A DNA stretch of 64,000 bases. Origin: Scalesia atractyloides (Eukaryota > Streptophyta > Magnoliopsida > Asterales > Asteraceae). Made by a program: the position numbers and the translations under genes. The DNA lies in contig CAMTDV010000002.1 in NCBI GenBank assembly GCA_947069175.1, positions 10,023,054 to 10,087,053 of the forward strand, given 5' to 3'. This document shows positions 35,277 to 46,010 of the stretch, one piece after another (the first letter of the stretch is position 1; each line of letters starts with the position of its first letter). A model generated the notes under the pieces. The model was not told where the DNA came from and searched no databases. It was given only the letters and a program-made list of their open reading frames with translations.

Positions 35277-35487
35277 TTAGAGCTATACGTATCATATATA
35301 AAGTATACAAAAGGTCAAATATACCCCTAGATACTTCTGCGTATAGCCCCTTTAAAGGGGTAAAAGGGTAATTTTTCATTTGACCATGGGAAATTACCCT
35401 TTTACCTCTGATAAGGGTCTATCCGCATCTAAGTCCAGGGGTATGTTAGACCTTTTACATACCATATATACGCTGCGTATAGCTCTA
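35277..35487. repeat. About 210-bp palindrome with dyad repeats as outer arms
   Basis: AAAAGGTCAAATATACCCC pairs with the complement of GGGGTATGTTAGACCTTTT, and AAAAGGGTAATTT with AAATTACCCTTTT near the centre. The outer arms are themselves GAGCTATACG dyad units. Confidence 0.82.
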
Positions 35488-35777
35488 TACACAAGCGGAG
35501 GCCTTCGTATAAACAAGTTTCATCCCCTACGCAGTTCAGTATACCCCAAAATCAAATGCACACACATACGAGCGGGAACATACGACGATTACGTATTTGG
35601 ACCATATACGAAGCATATTTGAAGCATAAAGGAGGTAATTCTTCAACCTTGCTTCATTAATTTCGAATTTGTTATGTTTTTCATCGGTATTACTTGTATT
35701 TTAGGTAAATTGTAGAATTTGAAGGTTGTGGGTTAGGTGTATTTGTTATGTATTTAATCTTTGGTGTTAGTTTGATC

Positions 35778-35985
35778 AGTCGATGTTGTCCGTAACGCGC
35801 GTACGTCCCTAACGAGCGTCGAAACTTAGATTGTCGTAGTTATATAATAAGTTTATTATTTAGTCGATGTTGTTTGTAACGCGCGTACGTCCCTAACGAG
35901 CTTCGAAATTGATTGTCGTAATTATATAATAAGTTTATTATTTAGTCGATGTCGTCCGTAACGTGTGTAGGTCCCTAACGATCTA
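35778..35985 (+). repeat. CGTAACG tandem repeat, first block
   Basis: Three monomers of about 80 bases, containing GTCCGTAACGCGCGTACGTC and CCTAACGAGCG. Same family as 36640-37745. It lies just upstream of an intron-acceptor-like AG before 36023. Confidence 0.85.
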
Positions 35986-36031
35986 AAATAATATTATTTT
36001 TTGGTTTTCATGATATTGATAGACGATGACA

Positions 36032-36345
36032 TGGATGACAAGTTGGACCTGCGTGAATAGGAGCACCAACAACGTCGGCCGCCGAATCCTCTTCTAGGTC
36101 ACACAATTTTGGAGTTTCATCCGGAGTCCGATGCTGCTGTCCGTTGCGACAAGCTTCGGAAGATGCATGGCGGTGGACACTGGGCAGTTTCTTGGGATGC
36201 TCTCAAGACTCTCATGGAGCATGATTGGGCGCGGGAGTTTATTGCACCCCTCCCCCCCCCTGCTCGCTTTCAGAGTTTGCGACACGGAGAGGTTTATACA
36301 GGGATGATGAGATCTCTACGAATCTCAATACGCAGGTTCGTTTAA
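36032..36345 (+). pseudogene. Athila-ORF1-like fragment, first exon
   Basis: ATG at 36032 gives MDDKLDLRE, a stop, then the frame continues through LGHTILEFHPESDAAVRCD, LRKMHGGGHWAVSWDALKTL and EHDWAREFI. A run of nine Cs (36252-36260) shifts the frame. The exon ends at CAG followed by GTTCGT, a fair splice donor (36335/36336). It resembles proteins annotated as Athila retrotransposon ORF1 in Asteraceae. That is from memory and weak; a plant-mobile-domain origin is possible. Not part of the MULE machinery, so probably captured or an older insertion. Confidence 0.4.
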
Positions 36346-36639
36346 CATTAATTTTTGTATTGTTATTATTATTATTATTTTATTTTAATATATTACATTT
36401 AGCACTTAATATTAATAACTTTTAATAAACATAGATGTAGACAAGGTTTGGTAGTGATTGATAAACCCATGCTTTTAGGGTTTTAGGTTGTTATTACAGA
36501 TAGGGACACTTGGGACCACGTGAACTCCAAGGGGAGGGTTTGCTTTATTTGTGACCCGCTTCACGGGTACATTAGTTATTATTGTATGGTTATTTAATGC
36601 GGGTCGAATCCGTGACGACTCAAAAATATATAATATTTT
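36346..36639 (+). other. AT-rich intron-like stretch
   Basis: Contains a short ATT run (36362-36379) and no recognisable frame. It forms the first part of the interval between the two exon-like pieces. Confidence 0.4.
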
Positions 36640-37745
36640 TGTTATATCGTCCATATTGTCCGTAACGAGCGTATGCCCCTTACGCACGTTGTATCCGTAA
36701 CGAGAAAAAATATATAATATTTTTATTATATCGTCGATGTCGTCCGTAATGACGGTACGCCCGTTACGCGTGTCGAAATCCGTAACGAGTAAAAAATATA
36801 CTAGATTTTTATTATTTAGTCGATGTTGTCCGTTGGCACAGTATGTCCGTAACGAGCATTAAATCTGTCACGAGTCAAAAATATATAATGTTTTTTATTA
36901 TTTAGTCGTTGTCGTCCTTAACAACCGTACCTCCCGAACGAACGTCGAATATGTAACGACTAAAAATAATCTTTTTTATTATATCTTTGATGTCGTTCGT
37001 AACGATCGAACGTCCCTAACGAGCGTCGAATCCATAACGAGTCAAAAATATATAAGATTTTTATTATATGGTCGATGTTGTCTGTAATGAGCGTACGTCC
37101 GTTACGCGAGTCGAAATCCATAACGAGTCAAACATACATTATATTTTTTTATTTAGTCGATGTCGTCCGTTGGCACCTTACGTCCGTAACAAGCGTCGAA
37201 TCCATAACGAGTCAAAAATATATAAGATTTTTATTATATGGTCGATGTTGTCTGTAATGAGCGTACGTCCGTTACGCGAGTCGAAATCCATAACGAGTCA
37301 AACATACATTATATTTTTTTATTTAGTCGATGTCGTCCGTTGGCACCTTACGTCCGTAACAAGCGTCGAATCCATAACGAGTCAAAAATATATAATATTT
37401 TTATTATTCAGTCGATGTCGTTCATAAAAACCATATGTCCCTAACGAGCGTCGAATTCGTAACGACTAAAAATTTATTATATTTTCATTTTATCGTCGAT
37501 GTCGTACATAACAACCGTACGTCCCTAACGAGCGTCGAATGCGTAACGAGTCAAAAATATATATTTTTTCTTATATCGTTGATGTTGTCCGTAACGAGCG
37601 TACGTCCATTACGCGCGTCGAAGTCCGTAACGAGTCAAAAATATAATATATTTTTTATTATTTAGTCGATGTCGTCCGTAACGGTACGTCCCTTACGAGC
37701 GTCGAATTCGTAACGAGTCAAAAATATATTATATTTTTCTTTTTT
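36640..37745 (+). repeat. CGTAACG tandem repeat, main array, about 13 monomers
   Basis: Monomer of about 85 bases: a CG-rich half (GTCCGTAACGAGCGTACGTC) and an AT-rich half (GAGTCAAAAATATATAA). 37024-37193 and 37194-37363 look identical, a 170-base dimer duplicated recently. CGTAACG and its complement CGTTACG alternate, giving small dyads. The frames in it (37068-37665) are repeat artefacts. Confidence 0.93.
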
Positions 37746-37790
37746 CGTCGAAGTCTAATTATTATTTATTGACTGGTCTCCTTTTGTGCA

Positions 37791-37967
37791 GGTATCTTCA
37801 CAAGTTGATCTACACTTCCATCAGCGCTAGAAACTAGAGTCGGGAGTGGTGTACGAGAGGTGACCTTTTTTTCCTAAATTGCTTCTTGTACAAGAGGCCG
37901 TGCTATCTGGCACACGGGTTAGCGCAATACTTCGCCTCCACGTATCATCGACACAAGCGCGATTATT
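37791..37967 (+). pseudogene. Athila-ORF1-like fragment, second exon
   Basis: Preceded by a good acceptor (CTCCTTTTGTGCAG). It reads YLHKLIYTSISARN, a stop, SREWCTRGDLFFLNCFLYKR and CYLAHGLAQYFAS, then HRHKRDYYVSV. The DLFxL and LAxxLAxYF spacing resembles the C-terminal part of Athila-type ORF1 proteins. It fits as the continuation of 36032-36345 across the repeat-filled intron. It ends where the host repeat resumes. Confidence 0.4.
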
Positions 37968-38029
37968 ATGTCAGTGTTAGTGTAATTAATAAATCATAAG
38001 AATACAAACGGAGAATTAAAGAGCACTTA

Positions 38030-38080
38030 CCATTGAATCCAGACGGCTAGTTCCGTCTAACATTGGAAAAGAAGTGTTGC
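38030..38080 (-). pseudogene. Captured gene fragment, first exon, copy 1
   Basis: Minus strand: TTTTCCAATGTTAGACGG, giving PMLDGTSRLDSM, followed by the donor GTAAGTGC. The same exon edge is kept in copy 2 (PMLGESSRLDSM) and copy 3. Confidence 0.5.
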
Positions 38081-38520
38081 CCAGTGGAGAATTAGGGTAT
38101 ACATATAGTCAGATGCGGCGCTCTTGATGCATCTGATACTAAGAATAATATGGAGAACTAGGGTTGATTTATAATGGTGCGTTCATGTTAGATTTTCAAC
38201 TTCAACTCCTTAATTTTACACTTTTTTCTATCTATAAATTACCCTTTTGGCCCTTTGGTCTTGTATGTTAGATTAAATTTTTTAGTTGTGCATAAGTGTC
38301 AGTTTCTTGTTCTAGCTTACATAGTCAATTTTGGAGCTTTTCGATGTTGTTAAGATTTTGAGGTACATTTTAATACGAGTGTAATATATTCATGATGTGT
38401 TTTGACGTTGCAATAATCTAATTGTTGAAGTTCTTGCAAACTATGACAACACTAAAACGTTTGCATTTTAATCTAATAGTGTAATATAAATAAAGTGTCC
38501 TAATTTGAAGATATGATTTA

Positions 38521-38522
<2 letters not shown>

Positions 38523-38599
<77 letters not shown>
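38523..38599. repeat. (TA)n microsatellite, about 77 bp
   Basis: Pure TA run. The corresponding place in copy 2 (44108-44122) has only a short one, so this is a recent expansion. Confidence 0.97.
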
Positions 38600-38604
<5 letters not shown>

Positions 38605-39070
38605 ATTTTCATAACATACTTTGACAACGTCCAGGAAATAAGCACTCGGGCAATTACTTTCTACATATAGATGTTAAGATTTCAGTTTAACTCCCATGAA
38701 GATTCGTGCTATCATATTAAGAGTTTAATATGACGGTGGGTAAAGATTGCATAGCCAAGTTTGGAGCTTTTCATTTTTATTTAGATTTGGAGGTTCATAT
38801 ACTTCAAGTTATAGATGTTTATACTAGTTTACATATCACTTAGTCGTCTACCTATATGCCACTTCAAGTTACGGATGTTTACATTAGTTTTCAGATAGTC
38901 GTCTATCTCTATGTCACTTTTAACGAACTTTATAAAAACACACATCCATGTATATAAAGAGGCACTTGTTGTGACAACCTTCTCTTCCACATATGATCGG
39001 TCTAAAATTAGTAATGCGTTTATGCATTACCCTGTCATCATCTATGAGATGACCCATTACAACCATATAG

Positions 39071-39738
39071 TTAACCCTTTGACATGATGATGTCCGATGA
39101 TGTCCAAGTATCTGTGGTCAAGCGAATGGTGTTAGTTGGACTACTTACATAAGCCGTCAACTTATTTCTTTCCTCTACATAATATTTCCCAATATCCATA
39201 TATAATTTATGCCGTGAAGGCAACTTGAACTTTACATTTAATGCGTTAGCGTACTCAAGAAAAGCTAAATTTACTATAAGTTTAAATGGTAGTTCACCAA
39301 CAATAAACAAGTCTAGCGTAGCTTTTTTTTATTCTAACCTCATCATGTTTCCAAACACTAACACTACCTTCCCCATTAGCTTCCCTTTTAAACACTAAAT
39401 TATTTTGTTTTTTTCTTAACAATTACATCATGAATCTTTTCACAAGTAGTAGAGTATTGGCAAACCCCGGACATATCGTTTCTACTTGGATCGGCTTTTA
39501 TATGAGATTTGCAAGACTTACACCTTCCATACTTTCGCTTAACTCCGTCTTTTTCTTCTAAGAACTCCACATCAAAGTAATTCCAATAGGGTACCCTTTC
39601 TCTACCACCTTTTCGAGCTTTCCTATGGGTTCCTTCCCCATTTGAATCTTTCTTTCTCTTGGAATTTTTTCCACGTTACCCAATTCTGAGTCACCATCAA
39701 GTTCGACAAAAGGGGTTTCTTCAACAATAGTATCGTCT
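39071..39738 (-). pseudogene. hAT transposase, N-terminal part (BED finger and start of core)
   Basis: Minus strand, from a splice-acceptor-like AG at 39739: ELDGDSELGNVEKIPRERK, then a BED-type region (NYFDVEFLEEKDGVKRKYG, CKSCKSHIKADPS). After stops and a frameshift comes ALNVKFKLPSRHKLYMDIG, and it ends RLTTDTWTS, the block that contains the first catalytic Asp of RICESLEEPER-like hAT transposases. The rest of the catalytic domain is missing. The CxxC of the BED finger is present; the downstream His pair is not clear. Confidence 0.8.
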
Positions 39739-40354
39739 CCCTACACAATCAAACACAAAGATATTAAAAATCTAAAAATAAAAAAGATAAATTTATAATT
39801 TATAACCAAACCATTAAAAATTTAACCTAGTTCAATGGATTCCAAGCTTTTTACCCATGATGAAAATGCCATGAACTACTTATAAAATTCAAATCTAAAA
39901 TGAAAAACATAAAAACTTATCAATATTAATAAAATACATAACAACTTGTGTAAGTAGTCATGACAACCAAATGTTTTAGATTTTGAAATCCACATTGATA
40001 TGGCCTATAGGTTCACAACTTCACATGATAATAAAAAAATCAAGCCTGTGATACTCTTTATTCTTTGTTTTTGTGGTTTCACTTAACTTGATATATTTTA
40101 TTCTATTGTTATGTTTTTATGGTCAATAAAAAGTAAACTACATACCTGAGACTAGACTAAAGCATGAAACAAGAGTAAACTGTGTAGAATTAGAATTATT
40201 TGTGAACAATGTAGAATTAGAATCATTTGTGAATAACTTCTTAAAAATGAACTGAGTGAACTAATCTTCGACTTTGATATTTTTTAGTTTAAAAAGATAA
40301 GATTGATATTAGTCAACTACTTTTAATTAAAATCTCTTAATTTTCTATCTCTTA

Positions 40355-40377
40355 ACTCTCTCTCTCTCTCTCTCTCA
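40355..40377. repeat. (CT)n microsatellite
   Basis: Short CT run inside the hAT remnant. Confidence 0.9.
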
Positions 40378-41430
40378 TTTTTAATTATTTCTCTATTATT
40401 TTAATTCTAAGAGATTGAAGGGTTAATGTTTATTTTTAAATAAACCCCTATGTTCTTTTTAAAATTAAATATTAAACATAATTAAATTATGTTTTTAACA
40501 TATATGTATACATGTCAGTATATACAAGACTTATACACAGTGTATACGCGAACAACTATGTATCTTGTATAGACGGAAACTAGCAAGATTTTAGGAATTT
40601 TGATTATATTGTTTAATAAATGCAATTCACAAAAGACGCAAATACCCTTCTGTCAATTAATTTAAATAAAAGTTATAATATTATAATTAAAATTTTGCCA
40701 TTATTTAAAAATCTCTAGATGATATTATCTAATGCCTCAAATTAGTTCACTCTCAACTTATTGTTCACTCAAGAACTCTCCCCAACTACGGTAAGTATAA
40801 TAATATTTTAATGGGTCAAATATTAAAGCGAAAATAGAATAAAGACTAAAGAGTGTGAAACAAGAAACTAAAGCAGAAAACATAAAAAGAGTAGTTTGAC
40901 TCTTCATGAAACATACCAAATACAAACATGGGCAAAACATAAATTAAAGAAGAAAAAAGAAGCTTGAACAAGACTACAAACATGTAACGTGGATTTGGAT
41001 TTGTTTGAATACCTTGAAGAAAAGATGAATTTGGATTTTGGATTCCTGTATCTTGAATGATCGCAGACTTTCCAATAGAATAAGAAAGGATTTTAGGTTT
41101 AGGTTTTGTTATTTATTAGTTTAGTATATTGTAGTAGTAGCCAGTAGGATTAGTTCGACTCTTCCTAATCCAACCCAAAAACTCCATGGAATTCATTTAT
41201 TAATTTCGGTATTAATACACGTATTTACCGAAAAATACGAGTACCGATACCCTAAAATTTTACGGATACCAAGTTTTGAAAAATCTAATAACGATACCGA
41301 TATCGTTTATGATCGGTACGGTATCTGTATTTTGGTAAAAGATTTCATCCCTAACATGAAAGATATAAAGTGTAATTTAGTATTTATAGACTGACTTAAT
41401 ATTAATGTGGTTAAATAAAGTGCAAATTAG

Positions 41431-41462
<32 letters not shown>

Positions 41463-41464
41463 AT

Positions 41465-42040
41465 GGTTCATTTGAAAAAATATTCTTATAAGAAGAAAAA
41501 TAAATTAATCTAAACCCTAATTTTTTTATTATCAAGATATGATTTTTGTCCACTTTTAATTAATGATTTAATTAATAAGGATATAATAGACAATTTAATA
41601 TAAAACTAATAAACATTATAAGAGTTACTCAAAAATCTCATTAATGTCATTATAATTTACTTCTTCATCACCCTTAGTGTGTTGTGTCATACTCCAATTT
41701 TATTATGAGACAAAATTGTTTAAAAGTGTTGTATCCTAAACATATTTTATTATAAGTCGCAGAATTATTTAAAATTGATGGGGTCCTACACATTCTGTAC
41801 CCTACACCAAAACTTTATTTTTATAGTGTAGGAAATATTGAATATGTAGAATCATGTACAATTGTTTTTATTGTGTAAGGTACACAACTATTTAATAGGA
41901 TAAACTCATGATTATGGTTCATAATTAATCTAAATATTAATTATAAAGGATATAATTATTAAATGATTTGTTCAAATTACCTTTGTATCATTTATTCTAT
42001 TTATTCTTAATTTATGATTTCTTCTCATTTGAACCCTTCA
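41465..42040. mobile_element. Small insertion between two TA runs, possible MITE
   Basis: Absent from copies 1 and 3. Its ends read GGTTCATTTGAAAA and, inverted, GGGTTCAAATGAGAAG, a weak terminal inverted repeat, with TA runs on both sides (41431-41464, 42041-42080). Confidence 0.35.
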
Positions 42041-42046
42041 ATATAT

Positions 42047-42080
<34 letters not shown>

Positions 42081-43056
42081 ACATTACATTATAATACCAT
42101 ATTATATCTTTTAGCATGTATTTATTGTGTTATGTTGTAATGTATTGTATATAATAAAAATATAAGGGCTATGATACAGTTGGATATGAAACAATTTTAA
42201 TTGATATGATGCGATACATATCAAGATGTTACAATACACATGACCTAAAATTCGTGACCCTTCATATGGTATTGTATCCTTTTATATCATATGCTATCAC
42301 ATAATATTATATTATTCTATTCTATTCTATCACTACTTTTCAAACAGTATTATTGAAGGAAAATTAGCATTGTCCCAGAAAACAAAATATGAAAAAATAA
42401 ATTTTTGTTTTTATTAGATAACCTACAAATATTCCTAAAGTATATAAAAATATATTTTAATTGTTGTTGAACTTTTACCAACGATTTATCATCTACGTAA
42501 AAAAATATAATATTTATATCACGTGGATATTCAATTATGGATATTTTGTTTTTTCGTCTCATAAAGTTTTTTTTTATATTGTACCATACTCTAAATTCAA
42601 ACCTATAACAAATTCATAGATTCGGTTCCCTATACGATTTGGTTCATTTTTTATTTATTTTTCTTTTAGAATTCAAGTCCAACTTTTACCTGGTTGGTTA
42701 TGGCTCAATTCGACTTGTGTGTTCTTAGTATGTAGCAGAATACATAAACACGAAGACTTTACATAATCACTTTAAACTTCTTTTTAATAAAATACAAAGA
42801 TTCAAATAATTACATTAAACTTCTTTATAACCAAATACAAAGATTCAACAGATAATTACCTTATACTTCTTTAGTTGATTATCATCACATACCAAATAAT
42901 TACAAAAATTAAAAAAAAAGAACCATAGTAAATGTTGAACCTTTGAATAACTATTTCAACATTAATTTTTATAAGGAATCGACTACAAGATAGACATGAA
43001 ATTACAAAAGGGTGCATCTTTCTCCAAAACTTCTTGTCTTGAATCAATCATCACAA

Positions 43057-43650
43057 CTAATACTCAAACCCTTTTTCCACCAAGAAAGAGGGAGCATTGC
43101 TACCACATGGTAAGTCTTCATGCTCTCTTATTCTGCTTTTCGGTACTTTTACAGGTTCAACCAATTTAACTACTCTTTCTCTTAGACCAAACACTAACAT
43201 TTGACTTTCTTTTAGTAGATGTTTCACCACATGACACACAATGATAACTCCTATTGCGCCACATCAAATGGCCAAGATTAACGACCCCGACCTTTCCCGT
43301 CAAGAGATGAAAAGTTCTACAACGCGGTTTCCTTCTGGCCATCAAGAGAAGAAAAGTTCTACATGATACCAATATTAAAAGTTAAACAACCATGTAATAG
43401 ATTATTATGATACAGGAATAAATATCTTAATTTTTAATAAAGCTTGATCAGAAAAATCATTTTTTAGGTTAGTTACCTGCACCACCCTATGGACAACCAA
43501 CATGTTATCAATCTTTACTACACATTCTTCAGTTCCCTGCATCAAGAATAAGTCAGCATAATTAATAAATCATAAGAATACAAACGAAGAATTGAAGAGC
43601 ACTTACCATTGAATCCAGACGGCTACTTTCGCCTAACATTGGAAAAGAAG
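43057..43650 (-). pseudogene. Captured gene fragment, three exons, copy 2
   Basis: Minus strand. Exon 1 ends LGESSRLDSM with donor GTAAGTGC (about 43603). Exon 2 (about 43538-43480) reads GTEECVVKIDNMLVVHRVVQ between TGATGCAG and GTAACT. Exon 3 (43362-43057) holds NFSSLDGQKET, a partly repeated NFSSLDG unit, CVSCGE, STKRKSN and PCGSNAPSFLVEKGFEY. Frames join sensibly, so it copies a spliced plant gene, but exon 3 is frameshifted. I do not recognise the protein. The spread of this fragment through several copies of one repeat suggests capture by a transposon. Confidence 0.55.
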
Positions 43651-44510
43651 TGATGCCCCGAGGAGAATTAGGGTTTACGGATAGGCAGATGCGGAGCTCT
43701 TGATTGCGTCTTATAATAAGAATAATATGGAGAATTAGGGTTTCATTTATAATGGTCCGTTCATGTGAGATTTTCAACTTCAACGCCTTGTTTTTACACT
43801 CTTTTCTATCTATTAATTACCCCTTTGGCCCTTTCATTTTGTATCTTGACTAAATTATTTATTTAGTTGTGCATATGTCAGATTCTAGTTTCTTGTTCTA
43901 GATTGCATAGTCAATTTTGGAGCTTTTCAATGTTAAGATTTTGAGATTAAGATTTTGAGATACATTTTAATACCAGAGTAATATGTTCATCATGTGCTTT
44001 GACGTTGCGATAATCTAATTGAACTACGATAAACCTAAACGTTTGCATTTTAAATCTAATAGCGTAACACAAATAAAGTGTCCTAATTTGAAGATATGAT
44101 TTATGATCACATATATATAACAATTTTCATACCATACTCTAACAACGACCAGGAAATAAGCACTCGGGCAATTACTTTCTTCATATAGATGTTAAGATTT
44201 CAGTTTAAATCCAGTCAAGATTCATGCTATCATATTAAGAGTGACGGCGGGTAAAGATTGCATAGCCAAGTTTAGAGCTTTTCATTTTCGTTTAGATTTG
44301 GAGGTTCATATACTTCAAGTTACAGATATGTTTATACTAGTTTTCATATCACATAGTCGCCTCTATGTCACATCAAGTTACAGATGTTTATATTAGTTTT
44401 GAGGTCACATAGTCGTCTACCTTTACGTCACTTTAACGAAGTTCATTAAAACACATATATAAAGAAGCACATGGTTGTGACAACCTCCTCTTCCACATAA
44501 CTCACATAGA

Positions 44511-45794
44511 AATACGTGTATTGTTGAGTAATACAATCTGCAAAAGATTTTCCATTATGATAGCTCAGATATTATTAAAATCAAAAAACAAATAAGATAG
44601 TTAAAAAATTAAAATAATTGCTATCAAAGATATTGACAGACCTCAGCTGAATTAGTGTCCAAGCAAATAGTGCAGTTAATCCTGGGAAAGGTAAACACCA
44701 TGACAATCAAACACCACCTTGTATACTATTTTGTTAGCAAAACACAGAAATAAAATAAACACAAAACATATGATTCATATTTTGATAAATCAGTATATAT
44801 GTTTGAAATTTATATTGCTAGATCGAGGATAATATTCAAGTAGTTGTATGAAAGGGTATATTATACCTATACTATGTTATAATGTATGGAAAGAACATTT
44901 TTAAATACCCAAATGTTAACAACTACTTTTAGTTTAATTTATAATATACAACCCTAGAATTACTGTAAATTAGTTTTTCCAACAAAATTAAATATAGAAA
45001 GGGAACCATAAGAAAACTTATAGCTAATGAGAAAACTAACAAACTCTATTTGTAGGTGTATTACATTTGTGTAATACACCCGAAAAAAACACTATGCAGA
45101 CCGTAGGGCCATTTTTTATGTTACACAAGAGGAATGGTACTTTTTTTTCTTTTTCCATTTTTTTTAATTTTTGGGATATAGCATATATGAATTATACAAA
45201 AAGTAAAAAATCTGGGAAAAAACACACTATCAAATATGTGTGTAATAAATCCATTTTTGCCTCACGGACCACAAGCAATTTTCCTTGCAATCCAATGCGT
45301 GTTTTTTTAATTTGTATATTTGTATTACATATGTGTAATACAAATTTGGATAGAGTTTTTTAATTTTCTCACTGATATGTATATATATACATATATATAT
45401 ATATAGTTTAAACCCGGGGTTGCGGTGGCATGGGTCATAACTGTGATAAGTAGCATTCAACCAACCATTAGTAAAAGTTATAAAACAAAAACACAAATTT
45501 ATACCGTCAGATTACGTCAAACGTACTCAAACGTACGTAAGCACAAACACGAACTTATGTTATGAGCTCACGTAAAACCGCTTTTTTATTTTAATTTGTA
45601 CTATTTGTTTTTGTATTCATAAATTCAGAATGGACCTATCATAGTTATATGGGTTTTGGTTTTAGGAGATTTCATGCAAATTTAATAGATTAATAAATTT
45701 AAATAACTTTTTTGTATAAGCAAAATATAAGTTGTTTGAAGTAGAAATTAATTACGGTTGTTGAGTTCAGTTATCGTTTTTTTCTGTTATATCT
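44511..45794. other. AT-rich spacer, nothing recognised
   Basis: No conserved frame and no match to other parts of the window that I can see. The 98-residue open stretch at 45067-45363 is low-complexity and has no family resemblance. A short TA run lies at 45378-45404. Confidence 0.4.
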
Positions 45795-46010
45795 CCATGT
45801 ACATTTTTGCATGAAGGTAATATATATGTTTGCGATGTCTTTTAACATTGTGATAGAAAATCATATGCACAACAAAGATGTGCTAACAAAATCTAATCAA
45901 CACTTATTGTAAAGTCCCTAGTGAATAATGAGTGTCATGTCTATATGTTGTACACATGAATATTTTAACGGGTTAAGAAACACAAATCATATCATGATTT
46001 CATGGTTTAA
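45795..46010 (+). repeat. Inner inverted repeat, left
   Basis: Matches the minus strand of 49390-49620: ACATTTTTGCAT, GGTAATATATATGTTT, then TTGTACACATGAATATT, AACGGGTTAAGAA and ATCATGATTTCA in the same order. The pair encloses MULE C. Confidence 0.8.

Larger units (their letters stand above)
34891..35620. repeat. Subterminal dyad repeats and palindromes of MULE A, right side
   Basis: At least five dyads of the TATACGCTGCGTATAG type (34898, 35008, 35262, 35335, 35465) surround two large palindromes. No reliable coding frame: the open stretch at 35380-35622 overlaps the second palindrome. 34712-34890 before it is AT-rich and featureless. Confidence 0.7.
10290..37967 (+). mobile_element. MULE A: MULE transposon with transposase-OTU gene, interrupted by G1
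   Basis: The boundaries are inferred from where the gene-fragment repeat stops (10289) and resumes (37968), compared with the intact order in copy 2. Without the G1 insertion (10536-30767) about 7.4 kb remains. It comprises subterminal dyad repeats, a transposase-SWIM-OTU gene (30989-34711), palindromes, and a two-exon Athila-ORF1-like fragment. I could not find clear terminal inverted repeats at the two edges. About 150 bases of host repeat, including its middle exon, are missing at the site, so the edges may have been altered by deletion. Confidence 0.55.
37968..38995 (+). repeat. Dispersed gene-fragment repeat, copy 1 continued (5' exon and promoter side)
   Basis: Aligns base for base with 43555-44510 of copy 2: AATTAATAAATCATAAGAAT, the exon-1 block, GAATAATATGGAGAA, CAGGAAATAAGCACTCGGGC, and a final block with TATATAAAGA and GTTGTGACAACC. 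It continues copy 1 after MULE A, with a long TA run inserted. It stops near 38995 at the hAT remnant. Confidence 0.7.
38996..41354 (-). mobile_element. hAT transposon remnant
   Basis: Minus-strand hAT transposase start lies at 39071-39738. The right edge at about 41330-41354 reads, on the minus strand, TAGGGATGAAATCTTTTACC, a hAT-type terminus, followed inward by repeated CGGTAC/GGTATC words typical of plant hAT subterminal DNA. The left terminus was not found; the element is cut near 38996. 39740-41180 contains no recognised coding sequence, only AT-rich DNA and a (CT)n run at 40355-40377. Confidence 0.65.
41360..44510 (+). repeat. Dispersed gene-fragment repeat, copy 2; left arm of the large inverted repeat
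   Basis: Starts with TTAATATTAATGTGGTTAAATA, matching the 2448 and 53160 edges. It contains the AT-rich part, the gene fragment on the minus strand, and a promoter-side part ending near CCTCTTCCACATAA. It is the most complete copy and gives the order used to interpret the others. Confidence 0.72.

Noticed and set aside
37068..37665. Several overlapping open frames with repeated residues
   Set aside because: They arise from the 85/170-bp CGTAACG array and carry no domain.
10290..37967. Classical long terminal inverted repeats for MULE A
   Set aside because: I compared the edges by eye and found no convincing pair; only the subterminal dyads are shared.
38418..38645. Minus-strand frame rich in Ile-Tyr
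   Set aside because: Translation of a pure TA microsatellite; the same applies to 53044-53286.
45067..45363. 98-residue plus-strand frame
   Set aside because: Low-complexity Phe/Lys-rich text with no conserved block and no copy elsewhere in the window.
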